A DNA stretch of 64,000 bases from Exiguobacterium sp. s193 (GTDB lineage: Bacteria; Bacillota; Bacilli; Exiguobacteriales; Exiguobacteriaceae): NCBI RefSeq assembly GCF_018618755.1, contig NZ_JACSMR010000004.1:1-64000 (forward strand). The letters are read 5' to 3'. The notes beneath the pieces were generated by a model. It did not search any database and was not told the origin of the DNA. It saw only the letters and a program-made list of their open reading frames with translations. This document shows positions 6,554 through 14,071 of the stretch, one piece after another (the stretch's first letter is position 1; each line of letters starts with the position of its first letter). The position numbers were made by a program, and so were the translations under genes.

Positions 6554-8470
6554 TTGAATTTAAAGTCATTTAAAGATGATCCACTGTATAGTGACGCGTT
6601 ACAGTATTGGATCAACATATGGGATTCTATCGCAGACGACATAGAACGAGGAACTTTCGGTATTGAAATAATCAATATTCGCATTGTTTTGTTGGACATA
6701 ATTAACGAATATACATTAAATAAATTTGAAAGTGATAATAACAGAAAAGTATATATACACTTAATCGAGCGATTTTTAAAGGAAAAACATTTAAAAGTTT
6801 ATCGAAACGAGCTGCTTATCTTGAAAGGAAAGCTAGAAGAAAAAGACAACGAAGGAACTCACGTAGTAGCTAAAGAGTTATCAAAAAGAATCGCTAAAGA
6901 AGTTTTCTCAAACCTATTGTTTGAAGAATTATTAACAATTATTAAGAATAAAAACTTTAGCAAACAAGATAGGATTAAAATCACAAAGCTTACCAAAGAT
7001 ATTATTATCGATTTAATCACTTCTGGTACTCAAATCCAAGACATAAAGAATTTTATTAACGATCTATTCAAAACATATATTGAAGAAGACGGGGAAGAAA
7101 TACTAATTTTGTTTAAATATGTACCAGAAAGATTGTCATTGAGCGAATCAAAAGAATACATTGATAATCTAGACATAGAAAGTCGTTTGAAAATATTTCA
7201 AGAGAATCTGACCCCTAAAAACTATGAATACTTATATGTATTTCCTGTTTGGGGAATGATAGCTCCTCTTACTAAACTAGAAGTAAATAAAGTTTTAGAG
7301 TTTTCATTATATGATCCTGATAGAAATCTCATCTTTAAGGATTATGCTTTCGATGAATCATTTAGCTCGACAAACTATTCATCAATCACTCGAGAAGAAA
7401 ATACAGTATACAAAAGTAGATGTAATGCTTTTATAAAGATAAATGCAACTACTGATAACTTGGCAACAAAAATTGCAAAAGAAAAATTTTCGGAATTGAT
7501 AGATATTATTAATTACAACTTTGACAATAAACAACATATCATTTTTTCAGATGGTCAGTATTTTGTGCATAGAATGGATAAAAATCATAGTTTGACAGCG
7601 CTTAATTTTTCAAATAACAATAAAGAATCGATGAAAAAGTATAGTAGAGACTTTCCCATTTATTGCGACCCTGAAAAATTAACTGACCTCGAAGATTTTT
7701 CAACTATTATTAACTCCCTTAAAAAGCGCGATATGTATGTAGAAATGAACTCTATCTTAAGTGTGATAGAGCTAATAGCAAAATCGAGAATGGAATCAGA
7801 CGAAAATAAACTATTAAACTATTGGATTTGTATCGAAACTCTTTCAACTATTTCAAAAAAAACAAATGAGAATACTTTTAGTTTCATTAAAGAAGCGATA
7901 TCGAACATATATTTGATAAATGAGCAATTCATGCCAATCAAGAGACTTTACCACTCAATAGACTTTTATCTTAATCCTTTTTTTCACAGCACAAATAAAA
8001 ATGAGATACCCAATGATTTTCTCGATCAAGTGGGCTTAAATAGAAATCATCACGAGGAATCTTCAGTATCTATTATCCCGTTTTACGAAAGAATGAATGA
8101 GCTTCCTTTTGGTATAAAAGACATACAATTGTTAGATATGATTGAAGATACGATTGATTTTTATAAAAGTAATAAAGTAGCTTTAACTCAAATTCAAGAT
8201 AAGAAAAAAGAAGTTGATTTAACTATTGATTATATATATAAATCAAGAAATCAAATTGTTCACAATGGTTACGTAGCCAAAAATATTGTACCTTATCTCG
8301 TTGAATTTGCAGGGGGTTATGCCATATCTCTTTTCCAAACAATTGTATCTGTGTATTCAAGCGGTGACTTCGATTTACAAAATCATTTCATTAAAGAAAA
8401 ATACAAACGACAATTACTAGAAAAGAAACTTTCTGAAAAGGACTTCTTTAATATCCAATTCGAAGAGTAA
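6554..8470 (+). CDS. large HEPN-domain protein, putative defence RNase
   Basis: 638 aa and not assignable to a named family with certainty. Near the C terminus (residues about 560-575) the sequence YKSRNQIVHNG carries the R-x4-H signature of HEPN ribonucleases (Arg565, His570), preceded by a helical region (LLNYWICIETLSTISKK) typical of the ApeA-like HEPN group. The N-terminal 550 residues are mainly helical, with a beta-rich part around 225-370, and would be the sensor part. Start: GAGGTG at 6542-6547 is the ribosome site and TTG 6554 follows with a 6-nt gap; the GTG at 6545 overlaps the SD and is unlikely. It is divergent from the HNH gene, sharing a 75-nt promoter region. An abortive-infection type role is plausible. 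Confidence 0.65.
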   Translation: MNLKSFKDDPLYSDALQYWINIWDSIADDIERGTFGIEIINIRIVLLDIINEYTLNKFESDNNRKVYIHLIERFLKEKHLKVYRNELLILKGKLEEKDNEGTHVVAKELSKRIAKEVFSNLLFEELLTIIKNKNFSKQDRIKITKLTKDIIIDLITSGTQIQDIKNFINDLFKTYIEEDGEEILILFKYVPERLSLSESKEYIDNLDIESRLKIFQENLTPKNYEYLYVFPVWGMIAPLTKLEVNKVLEFSLYDPDRNLIFKDYAFDESFSSTNYSSITREENTVYKSRCNAFIKINATTDNLATKIAKEKFSELIDIINYNFDNKQHIIFSDGQYFVHRMDKNHSLTALNFSNNNKESMKKYSRDFPIYCDPEKLTDLEDFSTIINSLKKRDMYVEMNSILSVIELIAKSRMESDENKLLNYWICIETLSTISKKTNENTFSFIKEAISNIYLINEQFMPIKRLYHSIDFYLNPFFHSTNKNEIPNDFLDQVGLNRNHHEESSVSIIPFYERMNELPFGIKDIQLLDMIEDTIDFYKSNKVALTQIQDKKKEVDLTIDYIYKSRNQIVHNGYVAKNIVPYLVEFAGGYAISLFQTIVSVYSSGDFDLQNHFIKEKYKRQLLEKKLSEKDFFNIQFEE

Positions 8471-8490
8471 GGACATATGCGCTTTGACGT

Positions 8491-8546
8491 AGGTTTTTTG
8501 GCAAGACATATATATATTCACTATCATCTGTCCTGCCAAAAACCTT
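8491..8546. repeat. 50-bp palindrome, intergenic copy A
   Basis: Arms GGTTTTTTGGCAAGAC and GTCCTGCCAAAAACC, separated by about 20 nt (ATATATATATTCACTATCAT). It differs from copy B (13270-13320) only by one T insertion and two C/T changes. It lies between the convergent HEPN and AlbA_2 genes, 20 nt after the HEPN stop. There is no T-tract after either arm, so it is not a normal intrinsic terminator. Confidence 0.9.
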
Positions 8547-8582
8547 ATTAATTAAAAAAGATTGCTACATACTTTATTTGTC

Positions 8583-9761
8583 TTAAACAATATCTATTAT
8601 CAACTCACCATTGATTGGATTAGAAAGATTTTTTGCATAAATAGTATATGACCATTTAAAGCTCTTCCCTATTACATTCTCGCCAAAGAAAACTCTCAAG
8701 TCTTCATTAAAAACTTCCATAGGTAATTGATGTTTCAAAGAACCAATATTTTGTTGAACAGTATAGACATCTGATTTTTTTTCAACATGTGGATAGTAGA
8801 GTTTCGCAGAATTAAAAGGGTTCGCAGCAATTGAAATTACTTCATTTGGTTTTGGTTTATCAATCAACTCTTCCATAACATCACCAGAATCAATAGGAAT
8901 TTCAAGCATTATCAAAACGTCTTCTAAGTATTTGTTCCCCCTATTTACCACTGTGAGATTTATCTTTTCAGCTTTTTCCTCGCCCATATAATACCAGTCA
9001 TGTTGGAGATATTTTTCCTCTATATTTTCTAAATATTTTTTTAGATCTTCCGTACTTCTTTCTTCATAAGGAATATTTCGAAAAGGAGAGTAAATGTTAG
9101 GGAACCCACTTGATATTCCTCCAAACGTTTTGTTACGGGTAGTAGATTCAGGATTCGTTCTTTTACTTAAAATAGATTCGATTTCTGCTTTCACTTCTTC
9201 CGAAGGGAACTTTGCATTCCTAACACCCTCTATTCTAAGTCTTGAATCAAAATCTTTATCAAAGCCAATTTCAATTTTATCGCCTAAGAAATTATCCAAT
9301 TTAAATCGCTCTATTTCATCATAATCTCTTCGTATCATACGACTTTGTTGGCTCCCATTTCTAATAAAGCAATCCCCTTTTTTTAAGTTTCCATAGTCTT
9401 TCTTCATCATATACGGAGCATTTATACAATTATCTATTTCAATAACACCCAAAAGATTCCCATCAAATTCAAAAGGATAATAAGAGAAATCGATAGTCGG
9501 CTCTATATTTTCTCTTATTATTTGTTGAAAAGTTGCTTGGTCTACTATTTCTTCACTTGGAATAGAAAAAAATTCTTTTGTTCCGTCAAGATGATCTTTC
9601 ACACCAATAACTATATACCGCTTCCCTTCACTTGGTACATTCGCCATCGACATTATATCTTTTATTAATTCTGGATATTTCATTCTATGATATTGCTCTT
9701 GTTTAAAATCAAGTTTTGAACCTTCTCGTTCGTATCTTATAAGTCGTTCAATGTTATCCAA
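8583..9761 (-). CDS. AlbA_2/Schlafen-type ATP-binding domain protein
   Basis: 392 aa. Residues 1-150 match the AlbA_2 (Schlafen-like) domain: EGSKLDFKQE, the helix ELIKDIMSMANV, the strand GKRYIVIGVKD, IEPTIDFSYYPFEFDGNLLGV, and the conserved KKGDCFIRNGSQ with the RxxYDEIERF helix. The C-terminal half (about 250-390) is beta-rich, resembling an Ig-like fold (KINLTVVNRGNKYLEDVLI). AlbA_2 proteins are common in defence islands, and eukaryotic Schlafens cleave tRNA or rRNA; activity here is not known. Start TTG 9761 has AGGGGG 8 nt upstream. Convergent with the HEPN gene. Confidence 0.75.
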   Translation of the reverse strand: MDNIERLIRYEREGSKLDFKQEQYHRMKYPELIKDIMSMANVPSEGKRYIVIGVKDHLDGTKEFFSIPSEEIVDQATFQQIIRENIEPTIDFSYYPFEFDGNLLGVIEIDNCINAPYMMKKDYGNLKKGDCFIRNGSQQSRMIRRDYDEIERFKLDNFLGDKIEIGFDKDFDSRLRIEGVRNAKFPSEEVKAEIESILSKRTNPESTTRNKTFGGISSGFPNIYSPFRNIPYEERSTEDLKKYLENIEEKYLQHDWYYMGEEKAEKINLTVVNRGNKYLEDVLIMLEIPIDSGDVMEELIDKPKPNEVISIAANPFNSAKLYYPHVEKKSDVYTVQQNIGSLKHQLPMEVFNEDLRVFFGENVIGKSFKWSYTIYAKNLSNPINGELIIDIV

Positions 9762-9788
9762 TGTATTTCCCCCTGAGTCTTTTTATTT

Positions 9789-9823
9789 ATTATAAAAAGA
9801 TCGCTAATATATTGCTTTTTATA
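9789..9823. promoter_or_regulatory. palindrome over the AlbA_2 promoter region
   Basis: Nine-base-pair inverted repeat TATAAAAAG / CTTTTTATA (9791-9799 with 9815-9823) overlapping a minus-strand TATAAT (9789-9794) upstream of the AlbA_2 gene. This placement fits an operator, but no good -35 box is seen and no regulator is identified. Confidence 0.4.
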
Positions 9824-10062
9824 CTAACAATTAAAATCACATAATAAAACTTTAATTTTATCCTCTAATTTCTGCTCACGAGCACACGCAGTATTCCAGT
9901 TAAATTCATCTCTATAGAGCGGATTCTAAGTACTTTGCGCACGTGAACGAGATTTAAACAAAGAGTGTGGGGATGAGAGTGCTACTCCATATATTTATAC
10001 TTAAAGTAAAATAATTGGTCAAAAGTACCCCCTCTTAAACCAGAGTACTAATCTAGTAAGCT
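9824..10062. other. gene-free island spacer
   Basis: About 240 nt between the AlbA_2 gene start and the recombinase stop. I see no convincing open reading frame, ribosome site or long hairpin. It has a small hairpin CTGC...GCAG around 9882-9901 and the short repeated core GTAC near 10025-10047. Base composition is more mixed than the surrounding genes. Confidence 0.5.
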
Positions 10063-10650
10063 TTATTCCTTTAACCCTTCTCTCTCAAGCAATCTATAGA
10101 TCGTACCTGTTCCTACTCTAAACGTCATCCGAATATCGTTGATTGATTTGCCTTGCTTATAGGCAGCAATGATAGCCTTCATTCTCTGTTCTTCTTTTCC
10201 ACCCTCAATTAATTTTGTTTTTTTACCTCTGTACTTACCTTCACTTTTAGCTATCTCTATCCCTTCTTTTTGACGCTGCTTGATCATTTCCCTCTCAAAT
10301 TGAGCCAAACCCGAAAAAATCGTGAACAATAATTCACTCATCGGATTATCATCGGACAAATCTAGCCAGCTATCTGTAATAGATTTAAGTTTCGCTCCCT
10401 TGACCTTCATTATTTCCACTATGGTTAGAAGATCTTTAGTAGAGCGGGACAATCGACTTATTTCATGCACGATTACTACATCACCTGTATTAAGACTATC
10501 TAACATTTCATTTAGTTTTGGACGTTCCATTGAAGCACCGCTAATTTTTTCAATATAAAATTCTGTACATCCGTTATCACTCAAAGACTTCTTTTGTCTT
10601 GAAATGTTCTGACCTTCACTACTTACTCTGATATATCCAATAGTTCTCAC
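10063..10650 (-). CDS. serine recombinase, resolvase/invertase family
   Basis: 195 aa, the usual size of small resolvases and invertases. The N-terminal catalytic domain shows YIRVSSEGQN with the nucleophile Ser10, then HEISRLSRSTKDLL and LFTIFSGLAQFEREMIKQRQKEG, the arginine-rich E-helix motif. The C-terminal helix-turn-helix is GKSINDIRMTFRVGTGTIYRLL. Start: GGAGG lies 8 nt before GTG 10650; the upstream in-frame TTG overlaps that SD. It could resolve dimers or invert a segment. Upstream repeats at 10699-10784 are candidate binding sites. Its role in the island is unknown, because integration is more likely carried out by the tyrosine recombinase at the right end. Confidence 0.9.
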   Translation of the reverse strand: MRTIGYIRVSSEGQNISRQKKSLSDNGCTEFYIEKISGASMERPKLNEMLDSLNTGDVVIVHEISRLSRSTKDLLTIVEIMKVKGAKLKSITDSWLDLSDDNPMSELLFTIFSGLAQFEREMIKQRQKEGIEIAKSEGKYRGKKTKLIEGGKEEQRMKAIIAAYKQGKSINDIRMTFRVGTGTIYRLLEREGLKE

Positions 10651-10698
10651 AATATTAACCTCCAAGGTAGCAGTTATAGTTTAATTTTACTTATTATT

Positions 10699-10784
10699 AA
10701 CGGTAACAGTCAAACGGTAAAGAACAGTACGAATAAAACCCTTGGTATTAAAGGGTTTCTATTTTCTAGTATTCGTTACCGTTT
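10699..10784. promoter_or_regulatory. nested inverted repeats upstream of the serine recombinase
   Basis: AACGGTAAC (10699-10707), AAACGGTAA (10712-10720) and the inverted TTACCGTTT (10776-10784) surround an ACGAATA/TATTCGT pair and a central hairpin AAACCCTT/AAGGGTTT (10736-10758). The order is symmetrical about position 10747. The central hairpin may terminate the HNH gene upstream. The whole is a candidate resolvase res site or operator. Confidence 0.5.
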
Positions 10785-10793
10785 AGGTGTAGC

Positions 10794-11819
10794 CTATCGG
10801 TATTTCATATAGTAAATACTTAATTTATTAAAGCTTATTTTTAATTCGCAAGAAGCTAATAAATCTTTTCTATTATTATAAAGAATATCAAGTAATTCTA
10901 AAATATCATGATTTAGACCATGGTGTATTTTCCGATGACAGTTTGGACATAAAGATACTATATTTGCTTCTACGTCTAAACTCATTTCGAAGTCTTCACT
11001 AAAACTCATAGGAATAAGATGATGTGCTTCCATGTAGTTTTCTTTATACAAATAAGATGTAAATGTTTCGTGATTACTATTTATTTCACATTTGTAATTA
11101 GCCAATAATAAAGATCTTGCAGAAACCGATGTATCCCTTCCATAAGCTGATACAGTACTTTTTTTCTTAGATTTTTTAGGCTTCGGCTCGTATACTACCT
11201 CATTAAAATTATACTTAATATTTAAAACTTCTTTTTGTATTTCACTTTGAAAGTTAAAATCTTCTTTTTCCTCAGCTATAACTTCTATATTCTTTTCGCT
11301 TTTTAATCGAGTTTCACTTATTTTGTTTGTTTTTTTATTTAAAAGCGATAATTTCAGATTTTCTTGAAATAAATTAAACGTATGATTTAGATATTCTAAA
11401 AAATACGTTTCTGATGGATCAAATTTTTCCACTTGTTTTCCTACGATTGAAAATATTAACTCGTTTCCATGCGCTACTCTAAAGTGATATCCGTTATGAT
11501 TAGATGGAAAACTCCATTTTTTATAATACTCTTCACTACTATTTGAATTGCCTACTACCCACGGATCAACTTTACACTTTATATGAATCGCAAATCCCAT
11601 TCCTCTTTTATCATCTATGCTTAAAATCCTTATCCAAATTGCTGGATTTTCTCTCCAACGTAAATGTTTATACCTCTCGTTATGGTTTTTATCTATTATG
11701 TTCGTAGCCTCTGTTCTACTACTAAAATTTCCAGAACCTGAACTAAGTTTAAAATTTTCAGTCAAAAAATGCACTACACTTTGTTTTTTTGATGCAATCA
11801 AAATATAATTTCCTTCCAT
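10794..11819 (-). CDS. HNH endonuclease, McrA-like
   Basis: 341 aa. The C-terminal HNH domain reads KCEIN, then YMEAHHLIPMSF, then EANIVSLCPNCHRKIHHG, the form seen in McrA-like restriction nucleases. The linker at about 210-225 is strongly basic (KPKKSKKKS). The N-terminal 170 residues, starting with MEGNYILIASKKQSVVHFL and containing WVVGNSNSSEEYYKKWSFP, are not recognised; they could be a target-recognition domain. ATG 11819 has AGGGGG 8 nt upstream. It is the second HNH protein of the island and shares little with the first outside the HNH core. A restriction role is inferred. Confidence 0.75.
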   Translation of the reverse strand: MEGNYILIASKKQSVVHFLTENFKLSSGSGNFSSRTEATNIIDKNHNERYKHLRWRENPAIWIRILSIDDKRGMGFAIHIKCKVDPWVVGNSNSSEEYYKKWSFPSNHNGYHFRVAHGNELIFSIVGKQVEKFDPSETYFLEYLNHTFNLFQENLKLSLLNKKTNKISETRLKSEKNIEVIAEEKEDFNFQSEIQKEVLNIKYNFNEVVYEPKPKKSKKKSTVSAYGRDTSVSARSLLLANYKCEINSNHETFTSYLYKENYMEAHHLIPMSFSEDFEMSLDVEANIVSLCPNCHRKIHHGLNHDILELLDILYNNRKDLLASCELKISFNKLSIYYMKYR

Positions 11820-11842
11820 CCTATAACCCCCTAAAAAAAGAT

Positions 11843-11880
11843 AAAAAAGATCACAGATTTAACTATGATCTTTTTTTTAT
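11843..11880. terminator. bidirectional terminator between primase and HNH genes
   Basis: Stem AAAAAAGATCA / TGATCTTTTTT (11843-11853 with 11866-11876), A-rich before and T-rich after on both strands. It ends the leftward primase transcript. Confidence 0.85.
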
Positions 11881-11881
11881 G

Positions 11882-11963
11882 TTAAAATTCTCGATTAACT
11901 TTATGTTTGGTTAAATCTCGAGTTAATCTTTGTGTTTCACCTAAAGTTAATCCAGAATTTTAA
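11882..11963. repeat. iteron-like inverted repeat at the primase 3' end
   Basis: Arms of 22 bp with one mismatch (11882-11903 with 11942-11963, core GATTAACTTTA) surround a loop that carries another copy of the core. The octamer GATTAACT is found three times: 11893-11900 (plus), 11921-11928 (minus) and 11945-11952 (minus). The right arm includes the primase stop codon. The cluster could be an origin or primase-binding site, or a strong RNA hairpin. Confidence 0.6.
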
Positions 11964-13851
11964 AATTCGTATTACTTATTGGTGTCGTTTCGTTGATTTT
12001 ATCTAACGTGCTTCTTTTACATATTATGTAACCATATCCTTTACCTTCAATTCCAAATGATTCTTTTAACTTTTTATTTAACCTAACACTGTTTAAATCA
12101 TATCCTTCCATCATTTCCCCTAAAGAATTTTTTAATTGCCTTTCTTTAAAGCTTTTTTGTCCTTGAAAAGATAACTTTACATTCTCTAAAATTTCTTTTT
12201 CAGTTACCCAACCTAATTCATTTATTTTCTCTAAAGTAACTTTTACTATGTACGACGTCACATTTTCGTTGAGTAAAGGTATTTCTTTATTTTTATCTTG
12301 TGGAAAAACTTTATTAGCTTCTTCAATACCAAAGTTTTTTAAGATACCTTCATAGTTTACAGCTTTCGAAGTCATTTTATTTTTTTTCCATATCTTGCTT
12401 CGTCGTTCAAGCTCTTCAAAAAAACATTCATAGTCATCTGATAAATTTAATTCATATGTAGAGTTAATATACTTGTACTTTTTTTCTTTCTGTCTTCTTA
12501 TTTGTTTTTCTAACAGTTCAGTTGGTACTTCATGTCTTGGAATTTTTCTTATAAGAGAAAAGAGACTAAACATATTCATTTTATTACCCGCAACACTGCG
12601 ACTATTACTAAAAATTTTAGAAAGTGTATCAACAGAGTAATTAAAAAAGATTTTTTCGTTTTCATATTTGGGTAAATGCAACTTCACTAAATCAAGTAAG
12701 GTTACAACATTATCGATTCTATTATGCGGAGCAAAAATCTGATAAAAGTTAGGGTACCTATGTTTTAATTCTTCTGATTTTAATAAACTCTGAAACCCTT
12801 CTATTTTTAACCTATGTCTCATCTGAACATCGTTTTCGGTTATTTCAACGTTATATACTTTACTTAAAAATAATAATGCTTCTTTTTCTGATACGCCTGC
12901 CAGCTTCATTGTCACTTCAATAATACTCCCTTTAAAAGGCATATCTTTAGAAAAACATTTGTATAGCCAGTGACCATTAGAAGCATCTGATTTAAATATG
13001 CTCGCACTGGGTTCACTTTCTTTATGAAGAACATCTAAAAAGTTTCCTTTTTCTAAAACACCTAAAAAAGCTCGCAAATTTTGTTGTTTCAAATAATTTA
13101 AAAGTTCTTTTTTAGTGTTCACATTTTTGTTTACAAGTGTACTTCTCAAAATTCTATTTAAAGTTTTGCTATCTCTTTGTTTAATGAGTTGAACATTGCT
13201 AACGGATGTATTAGATTTGTCCTTCGCTTCAAAATGTTTCATACGTCTCTTTGTTTTTAGTGTTTTGCAGGTTTTTGGCAAGATATATATATATTCACTA
13301 TCATCTGTCTTGCCAAAAACCCTTACTTCTTTTTCTATGTAATCATTCACTGTTATTCTATTTTCATAGTTTAATTTAAATTGTTGTTTTCCACCGTAAA
13401 ACAGTCGTATGCAATCTTTACATGCATTGTCAGCCATAGGATATTTTTTTAACAGTCTTTCTAACAAGCACTCTACTTCGAAATAATTAAACGAAGGTTC
13501 ATTTAAAATAAATATTACTCTAAACTTGTTTGCTTCGTTTGTATGAGAAAATGTTGTGTAAATGAAAGCAGCACTATCTTTAAATTCATTAATTGCGTCT
13601 TTCAATTTCATTCCATTGTCAAAGTCAAGACCAATCACTTGTTGAGAATACCAATGTTCTTTACTACGTTTCACCTGACCATTTACGTTTCGAAAACAAG
13701 CAGGTGCAAATGTTTTACCTGCCTCTAGCTCCCTAGCTAGATCCTCAACAGAAATATTCACATCATTCTTTATCAATCTGTTATTCAACTTACCAATTTC
13801 TCCACCCTTGGGCTTGGATGAGTATTCATATGTATCTAGCATTAATTCCAT
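11947..13851 (-). CDS. AEP-type primase / replication protein
   Basis: 634 aa. The N-terminal domain matches archaeo-eukaryotic-type primases of mobile elements: VIGLDFDNG (Asp76 and Asp78, metal binding), YTTFSHTNEANKFRVIF (Ser-x-His-like motif around 102-103 and Arg111) and the IRLFYGGKQQF motif (149-158). A long, mostly helical C-terminal region of unknown function follows; no Walker A helicase motif is seen. Residues 178-194 are encoded by copy B of the 50-bp palindrome. ATG 13851 has only a distant SD, so the alternative is ATG 13842, which overlaps the stop of a small upstream frame (TAATG coupling). The probable role is replication of the excised island. Confidence 0.75.
   Translation of the reverse strand: MELMLDTYEYSSKPKGGEIGKLNNRLIKNDVNISVEDLARELEAGKTFAPACFRNVNGQVKRSKEHWYSQQVIGLDFDNGMKLKDAINEFKDSAAFIYTTFSHTNEANKFRVIFILNEPSFNYFEVECLLERLLKKYPMADNACKDCIRLFYGGKQQFKLNYENRITVNDYIEKEVRVFGKTDDSEYIYILPKTCKTLKTKRRMKHFEAKDKSNTSVSNVQLIKQRDSKTLNRILRSTLVNKNVNTKKELLNYLKQQNLRAFLGVLEKGNFLDVLHKESEPSASIFKSDASNGHWLYKCFSKDMPFKGSIIEVTMKLAGVSEKEALLFLSKVYNVEITENDVQMRHRLKIEGFQSLLKSEELKHRYPNFYQIFAPHNRIDNVVTLLDLVKLHLPKYENEKIFFNYSVDTLSKIFSNSRSVAGNKMNMFSLFSLIRKIPRHEVPTELLEKQIRRQKEKKYKYINSTYELNLSDDYECFFEELERRSKIWKKNKMTSKAVNYEGILKNFGIEEANKVFPQDKNKEIPLLNENVTSYIVKVTLEKINELGWVTEKEILENVKLSFQGQKSFKERQLKNSLGEMMEGYDLNSVRLNKKLKESFGIEGKGYGYIICKRSTLDKINETTPISNTNFKILD
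13270..13320. repeat. 50-bp palindrome, in-frame coding copy B
   Basis: Arms GGTTTTTGGCAAGATA and TGTCTTGCCAAAAACC, 16 bp with one G-T pair, loop of about 20 nt. It has the same orientation as copy A at 8491-8546. It lies wholly inside the primase gene and is read in frame as VFGKTDDSEYIYILPKT, between the catalytic domain and the C-terminal region. Sequence similarity to copy A stops within a few bases of the palindrome ends. Confidence 0.9.
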
Positions 13852-13892
13852 AAATTCATTCTACCTCTTTCGATAATCTTTTTTCGCTTCAT
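13842..13892 (-). CDS. 16-aa leader peptide coupled to primase
   Basis: An AGGAGA site followed by ATG 13892 opens a 16-codon frame (MKRKKIIERGRMNLWN) whose TAA overlaps an in-frame ATG of the primase gene (TAATG at 13840-13844). This is the classic arrangement for translational coupling. The primase gene has no good ribosome site of its own, which supports the reading. It could equally be a chance short frame. Confidence 0.45.
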   Translation of the reverse strand: MKRKKIIERGRMNLWN

Positions 13893-13951
13893 TTTTTGCT
13901 CTCCTTTTTAAAAGTTCTTTTGACAAAATCAAATTTGTATTATATTATTGA

Positions 13952-13985
13952 ATTAGGTATATATAAATACATATAAAAACCTAAT
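13952..13985. promoter_or_regulatory. operator-like palindrome before the primase gene
   Basis: Inverted repeat ATTAGGT / ACCTAAT (13952-13958 with 13979-13985), 20-nt spacing, located just downstream of the primase -10 box. Its position suits a repressor site or a 5' UTR hairpin. Confidence 0.4.
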
Positions 13986-13994
13986 AGTTCTATT

Positions 13995-14023
13995 AATATA
14001 CCACCTCTATTTATATGTGTCAA
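13995..14023 (-). promoter_or_regulatory. promoter of leader-primase unit
   Basis: -35 TTGACA (14018-14023), 17-nt spacer, -10 TATATT (13995-14000) on the minus strand: a near-consensus sigma-A promoter and the strongest I see in the island. Confidence 0.8.
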
Positions 14024-14033
14024 CAAAATAAAT

Positions 14034-14071
14034 ATAAAAAAACCACTTTATGAAAAAGTGGTTTTTTTTAC
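14034..14071. terminator. terminator overlapping the integrase stop
   Basis: Stem AAACCACTTT / AAAGTGGTTT (about 14039-14062), A-rich before and T-rich after. The integrase stop codon (14048-14050) is in the hairpin. It separates integrase from the primase promoter and works in both directions. Confidence 0.85.

Noticed and set aside
8491-8546. CRISPR repeat or intrinsic terminator
   Set aside because: Only two distant copies with no spacer array, and no T-tract after the stem on either strand.
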